Assembly (NCBI GenBank): GCA_903632075.3
Contig: CAHIKZ030005498.1
Location: forward strand, 332,501 to 396,500
DNA length: 64,000 bases
DNA from: Acanthosepion pharaonis
Lineage: Eukaryota > Mollusca > Cephalopoda > Sepiida > Sepiidae
Direction: 5' to 3'
Under the pieces are notes generated by a model. The model worked only from the letters and a program-made list of their open reading frames with translations, had not been told where the DNA came from and ran no database searches. Positions 33,818 to 45,714 of this stretch are shown here, piece after piece (positions within the stretch are counted from its first letter, which is position 1; every line of letters begins with the position of its first letter). The position numbers were made by a program, and so were the translations under genes.

Positions 33818-33915
33818 TATGTTCATTATCTTCATATATAATTATTTATAATTCTATCTATGTATCTATTCCAATATGTTAATTATCTATATATCTATCC
33901 ATTACACCATGTTCA

Positions 33916-33974
<59 letters not shown>

Positions 33975-34011
33975 CCAGTTCTTTACATATCGATCTATCT
34001 GTGTCCTTTTC

Positions 34012-34060
<49 letters not shown>

Positions 34061-34062
34061 GA
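33458..34062 (+). repeat. (TATC)n higher-order array, left arm
   Basis: TATC blocks alternate with non-repeat spacers. The spacer set ('tatgttcattatcttcatatat', 'ccattacaccatgttcaa', 'cccagttctttacatatcgatc') recurs after about 320-345 bp, so this is a higher-order repeat and more than a simple microsatellite. Confidence 0.9.
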
Positions 34063-34159
34063 AATTAACTTGATGTATTCTGAAGAAATCATTCAATGTT
34101 GTTTCCTATATCTACAATGTCTACTCAGACAAGCACCGTCTCTGTGATACAGTGTACTC

Positions 34160-34162
<3 letters not shown>

Positions 34163-34245
<83 letters not shown>

Positions 34246-34297
34246 ATTATCACAAACACACAGAGACATAGATACACACACCCGCGCAAAAATATAT

Positions 34298-34367
<70 letters not shown>
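34163..34367. repeat. (TA)n-(TG)n and (TA)n microsatellites
   Basis: TA 34163-34212, TG to 34243, and a second TA tract 34309-34367. Lies between the two tetranucleotide arms. Confidence 0.95.
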
Positions 34368-34370
<3 letters not shown>

Positions 34371-34654
34371 TCTATGCTGTATGGCGACAATTTCATCATT
34401 ACGATGACGCGTTCTTCCATGCAAGTAAGTGCAGAGTTTACATCAACGACGAGTTAGATTTGGATTATTTGTTTGCTAAAGTGTATTTGCCGAATCAAGT
34501 TGGATTACTGTGTCGCTGGAAATACCAAGTTCAGTTTTGATGAAGGCCAGTCTTATAAGCGAGGAAAAGAGATAAAGCGTGCTTGCGAGAAAGAACGTTC
34601 AAGAAGCATGGTACATTATCAGATAGACAGATCAATGCATAATGGCCATATTGG

Positions 34655-34655
34655 A

Positions 34656-34714
<59 letters not shown>

Positions 34715-34826
34715 CATATACATTGAACATAGTGTATTAGATAGATATATAGATAATTAATATATTGGAATATATACGCAGACAGAGAGATAAATAGTTA
34801 TATAGGTAAATAATGATCATAATGGA

Positions 34827-34881
<55 letters not shown>

Positions 34882-34927
34882 TTAGACATGTTTAATCGAT
34901 AGACATATAGATAATTAAAATATTGGA

Positions 34928-34989
<62 letters not shown>

Positions 34990-35112
34990 TGAACATGGTG
35001 TAATGGATAGATATATAGATAATTAACATGTTGGAATAGATACATAGAGTGATAAATAATTATATATTTAGATAATGAACATAATGGAATTGATAGATAG
35101 ATAGATAGATAC

Positions 35113-35143
<31 letters not shown>

Positions 35144-35194
35144 TTGAACATATTGTAAACGATAAATAGATAGATTGATAGTGAACATATTCGA

Positions 35195-35249
<55 letters not shown>

Positions 35250-35370
35250 TTGAACATATTGTAAACGATAGATACATTGATAAGGAACATATTCGAAAAG
35301 ATAAATAGATAGATATTGAACATATTGTAAACGATAAATAAATAGATAGAATTATAATGAACATATTCGA

Positions 35371-35402
<32 letters not shown>
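34655..35402 (-). repeat. (GATA)n higher-order array, right arm (inverted)
   Basis: Same spacer set as 33458-34062 but reverse-complemented (for example 'ttgaacatggtgtaatgg' near 34989 and 'gaacatattcgaatagat' near 35185). The arms differ in number and order of spacers. Confidence 0.9.
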
Positions 35403-35439
35403 GTACGGACTAAATGATAGATATGTACTACTTGAGACA

Positions 35440-36840
35440 GAGAGAAATGTCCATGTGTGTATTTGTGTACGTGAGTATCTGTGAATGTGTTTATGCGTGT
35501 ATTTGTGTGTATGTGTGTGTCAGTTTTTGTTCGTGTGTGTGAGAGTAGGATTAGAACGTTCTCGAAAAAGACTGAAAGCGAGAAATGGCAGATGATGGCG
35601 GCTAGCTGACGGTGTCAGGTTCTGGGCGGTCGCGAACGCATTGATAAAAGCTGTTTCTGCCAGACGCTATTACAGATTCGCTGGAAGAACTTCCTTTTCA
35701 TTCCTCGTCTAAAAGCCGATGACGAGGGATTCAAGTCGACAGCTGACAAACACTTCTTAACGCTTCCCCATCGTTCTCTCGCTCTATCACATATTCTCTA
35801 TGCGCCTCTCCTCTCTCGTTCAGATCTATTCTCCGTCTACTTTCACTTTTCCTTTCTAACACCGTTTTGCTTTACTTTCACTTTCATTTCCACAGTTTCA
35901 CTCGGTCTTTCCATTTATGGAGTCTGCAACGATATCAAAGAAAGAAGAGGTTGAGACGCACGTAGACAGTCTGTGAATGGTGGGGAGAACTGATTTTCCT
36001 ATCATCCTTGATTTTTCGACTCCACCGCCACCCTTGTCGATAATTGGTCACTTTAAGAGTTTCTCGGATTAGACAATATTTAAAGTGCTTCGGTTCTGTA
36101 TCAAGGGTATGTTTTGCAAGCGAACTGGATTGGGGAAAGGTAGCAGGTCTTGTTTGAAATGTTACAAAGGGAGGGTTCTTAAAACAGAGTGTCAAGTAAC
36201 GGCCGCAAATCTTACAGAAATCGCCTCGTTTTAGAATCTTTTGGAATCTGTTTCGAAAACACTTACTTTGCGAAAAGAAGCGATATTTTCGCAAATATTT
36301 TCCTAAATAATTTTCGATAATCTTTCTTTAAATTCTTTATTCCACTACTTTGTAGTAAAGTTTGAAATTAATAATATACAGCGGACAAGGAAGACTTAAT
36401 TAACTTTTTATTTAGTTTTATTTATATTGCCTATATCGAACATACGGTCACTTTCTTGGGTAGACATCTTACATGTCACTTATCTGCTCAAATTGGAATA
36501 CAAATAATATATAGCTAGCCGAAATTTATAAGATCCCTTAAGAAACATTCTGGTCGAAAATACTATCGTTCTTTATAAATGACATTACCGGAAATATCAC
36601 GCAGTGAGAGAGGCTCTGTATATAAAACATATCGCTCCCACTTTCAACCTCACCTTATTTAACAGAGGGAATGCAGTATGTTTTTTTTTAAATAGATTGA
36701 CGCTCACTCGATTTCCAGCATCCGAATCTCAGAATAAACGTTCACATTAGTATTCAAAACAAAATAGACACAAATCTTGCATAGTCAAACAAGAAGATCA
36801 ATTAAAAACACCTCACACATCCCCCGTCGAAAATTGCTAA
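35440..36840. other. No gene recognised; longest repeat-poor stretch
   Basis: GT-rich at 35450-35540, then about 1.2 kb of balanced sequence. A 119-codon minus-strand open frame (35935-36294) has Lys/Arg-rich composition, but I recognise no domain or signal peptide. Confidence 0.4.
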
Positions 36841-36847
36841 ATAACTA

Positions 36848-37020
36848 AATAAGGCAGTGGAGAACTTGGAGAGGGGAATTAACAGGAGATAACTGAAATC
36901 CATTAGACATGGCACGTGGAACTAGAACAGCCTACACCAGGTCGACATTCCAACCACCTGAAGAATGCCGGAGCGTTGTAATAAATATGGCGACAAAGAT
37001 GAGGGCAATAGTCGAAATAA
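36848..37020 (+). mobile_element. SINE family A body, headless
   Basis: 'aaggcagtggagaacttgg', 'ggcacgtggaactagaacag' and a shortened tail unit. Confidence 0.6.
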
Positions 37021-37082
37021 TGTAAATATTAAACTAATTGTGTTTCTTCTTAGCACGTTTTCAGATAAGACGTTTAGATATC

Positions 37083-37200
37083 TTGACACCCCTCTCCAAG
37101 TTCTCCACCGCCTTAACCGGGTATTGAACTCACACTCTTTGGGTCCTGTCACTGGATCTAACCAACGCCTTTATCCACTGTGACATGAGTCCTTGAGGAC
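37083..37200 (-). mobile_element. SINE family A head (tRNA-like), inverted
   Basis: Minus strand: 'cagtggataaaggcgttgg', then 'gtgagttcaatacccgg', then 'ggagaacttggagagggg'. It faces the next copy head to head. Confidence 0.65.
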
Positions 37201-37225
37201 ATCTGTGTATGATTTTTGGGGTATT

Positions 37226-37840
37226 ATAAAACAGGAGATAACTGATAGCTGGCATCCATTAAACATGGCACGCGGAACTAGAACAGTCTTCCCCAGTCAG
37301 CGAAATAAATGGTTCCGTTCGACATTCCAACAACCTGAAGAAGGCCGGAGCGTCCAACGGTCGAAAAGTTGTAATAAAGATGAGGACAATAGTGCGAATA
37401 ATGTAAATAGTGTACATAATACCTCATCTCAGAAATATAGACAGATACTGAAAAGCCGAAACGTTGTAATAAATATGGCAACAAAGATGAGGACGATAGT
37501 CTGAATAATGTAAATAGTGTACATAATACCTCATCTTAGAAATATAGACAGATACTGAAAGGCCGAAACGTTGTAATAAATATGGCGACAAAGATTAGGA
37601 GAATAGTCCGAATAATGTACATCTTGTACACAATACCTCATCTCAGAAATATAGACAGATACTGAAAGGTTGAAACTTTGTAATAAATATGGCAACAAAG
37701 ATGAGGGCAATAGTCCGAATAATGTAAATAGTGTACATAATACCTCATCTCAGAAATATAGACAGATACTGAACGGCCGATACGTTGTAATAAATATGGC
37801 AACAAAGATTAGGACAATAGTCCGAATAATGTAAATAATT
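37226..37840 (+). mobile_element. SINE family A body with about five tail units
   Basis: Body at 37226-37330, then five units of about 105 bp of the satellite type. An intermediate state between the single unit at 33.3 kb and the 22-copy array at 12.3-14.7 kb, in the opposite orientation to the latter. The first unit keeps the longer 'cctgaagaaggccggagcgtcc' segment. Confidence 0.8.
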
Positions 37841-38130
37841 TTTTTCTGTTATTTCCTGATTTCCGGCAAGATTTTTTGTTTAATATTTGGGCCTAAGTTG
37901 TTGAAATCAGTCCCTAGTCCATGATGTCTGTCGGTTATCGCCATCCGTTATCATGTCTGTATATTTTGATTTAAAATAGGTTGCTTATTATTTTAGTTTT
38001 ATAGGCAATATTTTGCGTATTTAGACAATGTGGTTGGATTAGTTCATTATTAATAAGAAAAGGATTGGTGTTTATTATTTGGAGGATTTGTTATTGAATA
38101 TGTTTCAGATGTTTCTCTCGGTATTAATAT
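37841..38130. other. No gene recognised
   Basis: T-rich unique-looking DNA. Confidence 0.4.
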
Positions 38131-38147
38131 ATATATATCTATCTATA

Positions 38148-38226
<79 letters not shown>
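38131..38226. repeat. (TA)n, (CT)n and (GA)n microsatellites
   Basis: CT at about 38149-38162, TA to 38209, GA to 38226. The CT and GA arms are complementary across the TA. Confidence 0.95.
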
Positions 38227-38239
38227 TAATGGCCATATT

Positions 38240-38423
38240 ATAAGGAACGGAAAGACATAAATATGTGTATTACTTAAAAGTAATGCATCATTAGCAATAA
38301 AATTTTTACGAATAAAGATTAGAGTGTAATGCATAAATATTATTTTATTCGGTAAAAATTTCATTGCTAATCATGCATTACTTTTTAAGTAATACACATA
38401 TTTATGTCATTGTTGTTTCCGTT

Positions 38424-38427
<4 letters not shown>
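38240..38427. repeat. Foldback element between two TA tracts
   Basis: 38245-38316 and 38346-38427 are reverse complements with small differences ('tatgtgtattactta', 'agtaatgcat', 'attgctaat'). Arms of about 75 bp, spacer of about 30 bp, no coding. Looks like a small TIR-only element. Confidence 0.8.

Positions 38428-38518
<91 letters not shown>
38428..38518. repeat. (TA)n-(TG)n compound microsatellite
   Basis: About 46 bp TA then about 45 bp TG. Confidence 0.97.
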
Positions 38519-38520
<2 letters not shown>

Positions 38521-38900
38521 ATCGTCTGTCAACTCCTAGCTACCATCTTTGTAAAGCACGCGCCATCGGATGTTCGGTTCAAAACTAAATCCGTAAGCAG
38601 TCTGCGGCATTTCAGAAGATTGTGTCGCTTTTCTGCCCTGTTTAACATGAAATACTATTGCAAAGCGACCTTCCAAATTGTCTTTATCTCCAGACTGCAT
38701 TCTGTAAACTTGTCAGATGCCACAAACAGTAGGTTGTATTGTAAGATTTGTTCCAGCCGTCACATTGTACCTGGAATAACATAAGTTGGCAACTCAACTT
38801 ATTAAATAGGTAACAATGATATATTAAGATGACCATAATCTCGGAGAGTCATAATTGCCTCTGCTAACTAAAGATCCAGAGGTCTGGAATTCATCTCATA
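38519..38900. other. No gene recognised
   Basis: Open frame continues out of the TG tract, but the encoded sequence has no recognised motif. Confidence 0.35.
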
Positions 38901-38910
38901 TATATCTATA

Positions 38911-38987
<77 letters not shown>
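38901..38987. repeat. (TATC)n-(TA)n microsatellite
   Basis: TATC to 38948, then about 40 bp TA. Confidence 0.95.
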
Positions 38988-38988
<1 letters not shown>

Positions 38989-38989
38989 C

Positions 38990-39306
38990 GATTCTCCCGT
39001 CGGGTTCGACGTATGAAGGTCAAGCAGATCAGTTTCCAGGAAACTGACAGCCACGACACCGGCACATGAGATTCGATTATAGTGGTGAAGGTTTCGTGCA
39101 GGAACATCCACACTTTTTGAAGGGCCGAATACAGAGACCTGGTGCACTAAGTTCCACAAGGTCCCCAATCAACCCTCCGCAGGTTTTGAATTCAGAGTTG
39201 TCCTTCTCCTAGACCAGTTGCCACCCAAGGCTATAGAATCCAGTCTGTCCTGCTATTTAACCCATAGCTGGAGGGAGAAGAAGAGGATTCACACCTTTCC
39301 CAAGGG

Positions 39307-39310
<4 letters not shown>
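38990..39310 (-). mobile_element. SINE family C-related element, tail part
   Basis: Minus strand starts with family C text ('cccttgggaaaggtgtgaatcc', 'ccagctatgggttaaatagcaggacagactgg', 'ctatagccttgggtggcaactggtctaggag'), then a 200-bp tail not seen in the other copies here. TA tracts on both sides. Confidence 0.6.

Positions 39311-39364
<54 letters not shown>
39309..39364. repeat. (TA)n microsatellite
   Basis: Uninterrupted TA. Confidence 0.97.
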
Positions 39365-39367
<3 letters not shown>

Positions 39368-39974
39368 GCTTCTATTTTTGAAACATGGTTGGAACTGTGT
39401 AGCGAAAAAAAACATATTTTAAATCAATTAATTTATAATATATATTATATAAATATACAAATGAGAGAAAGTCCACTGTTCGCAGCATTTACTTAAAAAA
39501 AAAAAGCAGAGCAATATATTATATTTTTATTATAAAAGATTATAATAAAAAACATGTTGAAATCGCTACACAAATGCTTTCATGTTTCAATACTATGATT
39601 GTACTTCTTCAGGCGCTGGTAAGTAACTGGGGATAAAATGATTTTTAAGAAAATTTTAAAAAAAATGTTACTTTTTTCCGAAAGTTTAATGGGTAGGGAT
39701 AAAGCATAAGGTCAGAATTAAAATTTGACTTGTGGGTATGTCTTAATTAACCAATTAAATGTCAGATCTGCGCTAAATAAAAAGCGGATGGAGTAGATGA
39801 GTAATTTTTCCTACCATGATATATATGAAGATAGAATGCATCGTCATCAGTATAAAACAGTAAACTTCCTGTCCATAGTATAGCGGTAGCGGACACAGTA
39901 AATCCTTTTTTTTTTTTACTTCCGGTTCGTCATCGATATAGATTACGCTGGCGCTGTATATACAGTGATTATCT
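39365..39974. other. No gene recognised
   Basis: AT-rich; 'gtacttcttcaggcgctgg' near 39602 resembles retroelement-tail motifs. Confidence 0.35.
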
Positions 39975-39977
39975 AAG

Positions 39978-40104
39978 TATGTCTTAGATATGGCACAAGA
40001 CTAAACGTGTGGAGCACCCACTGCGGATCGACCTCACTACTCAATTGTAATTTTTCTAGCGAGACAAGCTTGCTAAACATTACACCACGTCGAAGTACCC
40101 TGAA
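39978..40104 (-). mobile_element. tRNA-derived SINE, family B
   Basis: Minus strand: 'gtgtaatgtttagcaagcttg', 'gaggtcgatccgcagtgggtgc', 'agtcttgtgccatatctaag'. About 127 bp, the normal size of the unit. Confidence 0.65.
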
Positions 40105-40509
40105 GATATATATATATTTAACAGTAGAAAGTAAGAAAGAAAAAAAAAGACTTAGTGGTGGCAATATCCCTCTCTTGTGTTTGACATCCGTGTCAGTAAC
40201 ATGTTCTCGTAATATGACAGCTCGAAATGATTAATTTCAATAATAAACATTAGATAATTCCGACGGGGAACGTTAAATATGATTAAATGATAGAGATGTT
40301 ATAAACACGTATTTGAAAGAGGCTAAGGCATTAAAATAATTCTTGCACTGCCTGTTTTGTATAAATGACCTGATACAAATAAATATGTAAAGTGTTGAAA
40401 GTTTAGATTAGCAGGGCAAAGATAGACTTTCAAATGCACTTCGTTGTTCCTGTTGCATACGACTTCATAAAACTTTAAAACATGCAAATTTTCAGCAAGG
40501 TCTTTTTAG

Positions 40510-40510
40510 A

Positions 40511-40547
<37 letters not shown>
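40510..40547. repeat. (ATT)n microsatellite
   Basis: About 12 triplets. Confidence 0.95.
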
Positions 40548-40689
40548 GCTGATACTGCTGTTTTCAGTCTATTCCTTTGTTTTACAAGCTGGCCCCAAGT
40601 TTCATCCAGAAAGCTGAAGAGATTCCAAGTCAAGATTGTTGGCAGAATTGTGTAGATATGTAGCTGGCATTCCCAGAATAATTCTTCTT

Positions 40690-41512
40690 CACGATATGAT
40701 GTTATTAGAGTGTAGCGTTTTTCTAATGTGCCGTCTCCCTTCAGGACGTAGTGGATCATGGCTCTCCACCCCCCCCCCCATCTTAATGTAGTTCTTAATA
40801 TTTTTTTGTCCTTTTGCAATTTCTCCCAGACTCTCTTCTGTCATCCACTTGTTTAAGCCCGCTAGGTATGACACACTTTGTTTTCCCTTTTCTCTCTTTC
40901 CATTTATCTATCCTGTGGGTATCAGATTCTCCGAACGCTCCTTCTTCGTTACGTGCCCCAGAAACATTAGCTGCCTCTTCACGATGTTAAGTATAAGCTT
41001 CCTCCTTGTTTGCATCTTCTCCAAAACCTCGTCGTTGCTCACATGTTCGGTCCAGTGTTTCCTTAGCATCCTTCTGTAGTACTAAACCTCCGTTGCTTTG
41101 AGTCTCTTTGAGGAGACCGTCTAAAAGTCTCTGTTGTAACGGAGGAGAGATACCACGTAGCTGTTCAGTACTCTTTTCTTTGTTGCCAACGAAATCCCCC
41201 TGTTTCTTAATACTTACTCTAACTTTTGGGATCCGTCTTTAGCCATCCCAATACGTCTTCAGATCTCAGCGTCGTACTGGCCGTCCTCTGTCAGAACACT
41301 TCCCTGATATTTAAATTCCCGAACCTGTTTGATTTTATTGTCCCCAACCTTCTAATTGTATTTAGGGGTCGTTCTCTAACTGATGACCATGCATTCTATC
41401 TTCATGTCCCTTCTTCTCGCTCTCCTTCGCTACCTTCTGAAGGACTTTTTTTTCTAATTTCCCTTCAATGTGGGCTATAAGCACTGTGTCATCTGCGTCG
41501 CTTATATATATT
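40690..41512 (-). pseudogene. LINE (RTE-like) RT pseudogene with ADD box
   Basis: The minus strand from 41510 begins ISDADDTVLIAHIEGKL. This is the RT catalytic box, normally YADD, here with Tyr replaced. It continues through frameshifted pieces equivalent to FKYQGSVLTEDGQYDAEI, RVSNDEVLE-type text and SVSYLAGLNKWMTEESLGEI, ending in ESHDPLRPEG. Several stops and frameshifts make it dead. It is the longest LINE remnant here, covering the palm motif to the C-terminus. Same family as 20.88-21.5 kb. Confidence 0.8.
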
Positions 41513-41514
41513 GT

Positions 41515-41900
41515 AGTTTTCATTTGTTTTTTTGTTTTTGTTTTTTATTGTTAATTTTGGTCAGTCCTTATATTTGTTAAAAAGACTTTCAAGTTGTTTT
41601 CAAGAGAGAGAATGAGAGATTACTGAGGACGTCTTTAAAGATTTTTTTTATTTTATTTTTTTAAATAGAAGCGGGAAGAATTATGAGTCTCATAATTCCC
41701 TTAGTCATTTTGACAGCTTTATTGATTGCTGGGAAGGAGATGTGTGTTATAAGTGTATGTTATCTTTTAGTTTTTTGGGGAGTGTGCGTGATGTGTGTAT
41801 GTGTATATATTTATTTGAGTGTATGTATGTGGAAGGCTTCAACACCTCGGCAAGCATGTCTGTCTAGTGTGGCTGAGAAATGTGGGTGAGAGTTGACCTA
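41515..41900. other. No gene recognised
   Basis: T-rich; a 68-codon open frame at 41683-41889 begins with a hydrophobic stretch but is low complexity and lacks motifs. Confidence 0.35.
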
Positions 41901-41919
41901 TAGGGATATATATTAATTC

Positions 41920-42769
41920 AATCTGTATGGTTTAATCTGTGTCTTTCTGGACAAATTGTTTTGAGGCGCAAAATCCTTATCTTCCTCTAGTATTTTTCTA
42001 AGGATATATTTTGTGTCTAATTCTATTCTTTCAATAATAGTGATTTTTGCATGTTTATTGAAATGATGTTTTTCTAGGCAGAAATTATGCTCTACAGGTA
42101 ATAATATTTCGTGGATAGCCTACTTGATCGGATTCCAAGTATTATTAATTCTTTAATGAAATGGCCATTCCGATTTTCCCATACTTTGTTTCGGGTATAA
42201 TGTGCAGTCTAATAAATAAATTATCTTACGACTTCTATAAATTGCGGATGATTTTGAAAGTAGTCTTTGTGACTGAAGTAGTGAAATTATTTGTATGTCT
42301 AAAGTCGTTAAACATAGGATTTTTTTGTTACATCGTTGGAAAAAATCCTACTGATTTTTCTTGATGAAATACGGGTTACCTCATTGTCTGAAATTTGGTT
42401 ACTACCTATGTGTTCCTTATGGGGCTTAGGTCTACGATATGCTAGAAAACCGGGTTCCTCAAACAAAGATTTTAGGTCTCTTTTGAGATGGAGGATTTCC
42501 CAGCTACTTTTGATTATCTGAGATAGTGGATGAAGAGTGATGTTGAAAGTGGTTACTTGAGGGATACGTCTAGTTTTTTTTTTTTAATTTTATACTTTAT
42601 GTTATCTATGCGTGGGGATTGCTTTATTTATTTATTCTTTTGTTATTTAACTGTTGTTTATAGCCACGTGTTTTGAAATGATACTCGAAGTTTTTAGTGT
42701 GTTTAACTAGTTCTTCATTATTGAAACGTATCCTTCTGAGTGTAAGTGCTTGTGAATAGGGAAGGTACT

Positions 42770-42780
<11 letters not shown>
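41920..42780 (-). pseudogene. Penelope-like element RT thumb and GIY-YIG endonuclease pseudogene
   Basis: Minus strand: EYLPYSQALTLRRIRFNNEE, then HFKTRGYKQQLNNKRINK (42650-42780). After a degraded gap come HPLSQIIKSSWEILHLKRDL and FEEPGFLAYRRPKPHKEHI (42440-42540), then RKIIYLLDCTLYPKQSMGKS, EWPFH, RINNTWNPIK and PVEHNFCLEKHHFNKHAKIT (about 42000-42240). The order LPYSQALRLRRIC, then AYRRPKNLRD, then a Cys-containing GIY-YIG module is that of PLEs. GIY-YIG has decayed to KQSMGKS. The RT palm lies upstream and is missing or lost in the array. Confidence 0.8.
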
Positions 42781-42837
<57 letters not shown>

Positions 42838-42940
42838 AGCATGCTTAAGTAATTCTTGTTACATATGTTTCTTCATTATAGGAACATATCCTACTGAGAC
42901 TAAGTGCTTGTCAATAGGGAATGTTCTCATTCTATATCTA

Positions 42941-42993
<53 letters not shown>

Positions 42994-43092
42994 TTAGCAT
43001 GCTTAAGTAATTCGTGTTACTTATGTTTCTTCATTATAGGAATATATCCTTCTGAGACTAAGTGCTTGTCAATAGGGAAGATTCTCATTCTA

Positions 43093-43168
<76 letters not shown>

Positions 43169-43257
43169 GCATGCTTAAGTAATTCGTGTTACTTATGTTT
43201 CTTCATTATAGGAACATATCCTTCTGAGACTAAGTGCTTGTCAATAGGGAATGTTCT

Positions 43258-43323
<66 letters not shown>

Positions 43324-43423
43324 TTATATATATATGCTTAAGTAATTCGTGTTACTTATGTTTCTTCATTATAGGAATATATCCTTCTGAGACTAAGTGC
43401 TTGTCAATAGGGAAGATTCTCAT

Positions 43424-43521
<98 letters not shown>

Positions 43522-43621
43522 GCATGCTTAAGTAATTCGTGTTACTTATGTTTCTTCATTATAGGAACATATCCTTCTGAGACTAAGTGCTTGTCAATAG
43601 GGAATGTTCTCATTCTATATA

Positions 43622-43668
<47 letters not shown>

Positions 43669-43830
43669 TTAGCATGCTTAAGTAATTTGTGTTACTTATG
43701 TTTCTTCATTATAGGAATATAACCTTCTGAGTCTAAGTGCTTGAGAATAGGGAACGTTCCCATGTTATATATATATACATTTAGCATGCCCAACTAATTC
43801 GTGTTACATATGTTTCTCTCATCTCCTCCA
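42700..43830 (-). repeat. Tandem array of a PLE RT segment with a microsatellite in each unit
   Basis: About seven copies of a block of about 100 bp ('cttaagtaattcgtgttactt ... ctgagactaagtgcttgtcaatagggaa') alternate with (TA)n or (CT)n-(TA)n tracts of 36-75 bp. On the minus strand each block reads ENIPY-stop-QALSLRRICSYNEE, the PLE motif that appears intact in the 42.7-kb copy. Copies end near 42775, 42935, 43095, 43262, 43425, 43617 and 43768. Confidence 0.9.
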
Positions 43831-44060
43831 AAAGAGCCAACACCTAGGTAAATACTGAAACTATGTTGTGCCCACATTGGGGACTGATTCTGGGAGGGGT
43901 CATCTAACATAGCGTGATTAGTAGTTGAACAAACATCGTAAACACAACCAATCAGTGACGATTCATTGTGGCTTCGTGTTGCCAGAACCATCGACGGATT
44001 ACAAGCAATTTCGTCCAAAAAACTTCCCTCACATGGCTTGATTTAATCTCTGATATGTTT
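43780..44060 (-). other. Open frame of unknown nature
   Basis: The minus-strand frame has about 80 codons from after a stop at about 44040 to 43794, with no in-frame ATG before residue 17. It includes DEIACNPSMVLATRSHNESS and LGVGSFGGDERN. Composition is balanced, unlike the AT-repeat frames around it. No family recognised. It could be a host exon, a mobile-element piece, or chance. Confidence 0.2.
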
Positions 44061-44204
44061 TTCAGCCACTTTCAAGCAGTGTCGCACGTTCGATTGCTGA
44101 TATGATCCAGAAGTCAGCTCCTTGACGGCGAGTTTTATAAAGAGATTCGTAACCCGCTCAGATCGTCGGAAAAGCTGACGATGTCAGCCATTAAGTACAT
44201 ATGT

Positions 44205-44335
44205 GATTTTCCAAGCGTAGGTTAGATGTGACACAGGTTACAAAGTATGGGGCACCCAGTGAGGATCGAAATCACTACTCAGCCGTAACTGTTCTAGCTT
44301 GCTAAACATGGACCGTCTCGAGGTGCCCAAACTGT
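44205..44335 (-). mobile_element. tRNA-derived SINE, family B
   Basis: Minus strand of 'ttccaagcgtaggttagatgtgac ... ggggcacccagtgaggatcg ... gtctcgaggtgcc'. Full unit. Confidence 0.7.
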
Positions 44336-44339
44336 TATG

Positions 44340-45090
44340 GATATATGTGATAAATTATTGTAAGAATTTTTATCCCACCACTGTGAAATATTCATTATAT
44401 CATCTCTAATTTTTTACAAAAAATTAGAGCCAATTACACAATATTTCAAGCTCAATTTGTATTTATAGTTTGTACCCATGCAATGAGATGAGGTTACATA
44501 AACCGCAGATTTGTCTGTAGAATATCATTACATTATTGTTACATAATTATAGCATTAAGGTTTTTTTGTCAAAAGAATTTTATTTTTGGTTGAATATTAA
44601 TTTAAAATATTCTTTTTTTACACTCTTTATTTTTGAAATGGAATAAGATCATTCTAAATTTTATAATTTCGCTATCGCTCATTAAAATGACTGGAAGAAA
44701 GCGATCTAAAAACGACAATAAAAAAGATTATTACCAAAACATAAACGAAATATTGTTCAACTTAGGAAACTTAGGGCTTCAGTCAAAGTATTCTAAAAAT
44801 GCTGCAGATAACAAAAGAGAAAATGAAATATGCCTAACCGTAAATCGAAATGTGCATCAAAATTTATATTATTTTTATTTATTTGTTATGTAACTAAATA
44901 CAAAATTGTCTACAATGTTTCTGTAAAATTTGATATTTCGTGTAATAAATTCTTAATAAATAAGACAGTCCCACATTCACAATGCCTTACAGCGAGCCAT
45001 GAATAGAAATGATGATTAAAACTGCCTAAAAACGTTAAGCGACTATTGACGCAATATTATCAGATATTGAATCTCCTCTTAACATGTATA
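44340..45090. other. No gene recognised
   Basis: AT-rich. An 86-codon plus-strand open frame at 44633-44893 is Lys/Asn/Ile-rich, as expected from AT bias; no motif. Confidence 0.4.
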
Positions 45091-45162
<72 letters not shown>

Positions 45163-45191
45163 ATTAATATATATATATATATATATATATA
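45091..45191. repeat. Interrupted (TA)n tracts
   Basis: Three TA blocks separated by 'tttta' and 'aaacatta'. Confidence 0.95.
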
Positions 45192-45484
45192 AATATAAAG
45201 TGAATCATTTTGAAAACAACTAACGTGTCCTTGCGGTCAAGGTCCGATTTAGTGGAACAAAAGAACGAAAGTCAACCGTCAAAGGAATATCAATCGGCTT
45301 TTGACGTTGCATCAGGCCAAATCTATCTATCTATCTAAAATCTATTTATCTATTATCTATCTCTATCTATATATATATAGTTTTAAAGTGTACTATATTT
45401 TGGGATAATTCAATATCAGATAGAGCGTATGTAAATATAAATGAATATATATATGATATGGACGCAATATATATTGCGTCTATA

Positions 45485-45485
45485 A

Positions 45486-45545
<60 letters not shown>
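45485..45545. repeat. (TA)n microsatellite
   Basis: Uninterrupted TA. Confidence 0.97.
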
Positions 45546-45549
<4 letters not shown>

Positions 45550-45589
45550 AGACTATCTGCTCGTATCTATTTATGTACATATCAACATA

Positions 45590-45649
45590 TCTCTCTGTTT
45601 CTGTCTCTGTCTCTTTCTCTCTCTCTCACTATCTTTTTCTCCCCCCCCC

Positions 45650-45705
<56 letters not shown>
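45590..45705. repeat. (CT)n, C-run and (TA)n microsatellite
   Basis: CT-rich from 45596, C10 near 45641, CT to 45670, then TA. Confidence 0.95.
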
Positions 45706-45706
<1 letters not shown>

Positions 45707-45714
45707 AATATAGA

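Noticed and set aside
33458..35402. Open frames encoding SIYLSIYLS repeats as proteins
   Set aside because: Direct translation of TATC/GATA tetranucleotide repeats on either strand.
35935..36294. 119-codon minus-strand frame as a gene
   Set aside because: No recognised domain, no signal or membrane segment. Kept only as unassigned because the region is repeat-poor.
40849..41480. Plus-strand frames rich in Phe, Ser and Leu as membrane proteins
   Set aside because: They are antisense shadows of the minus-strand LINE pseudogene.
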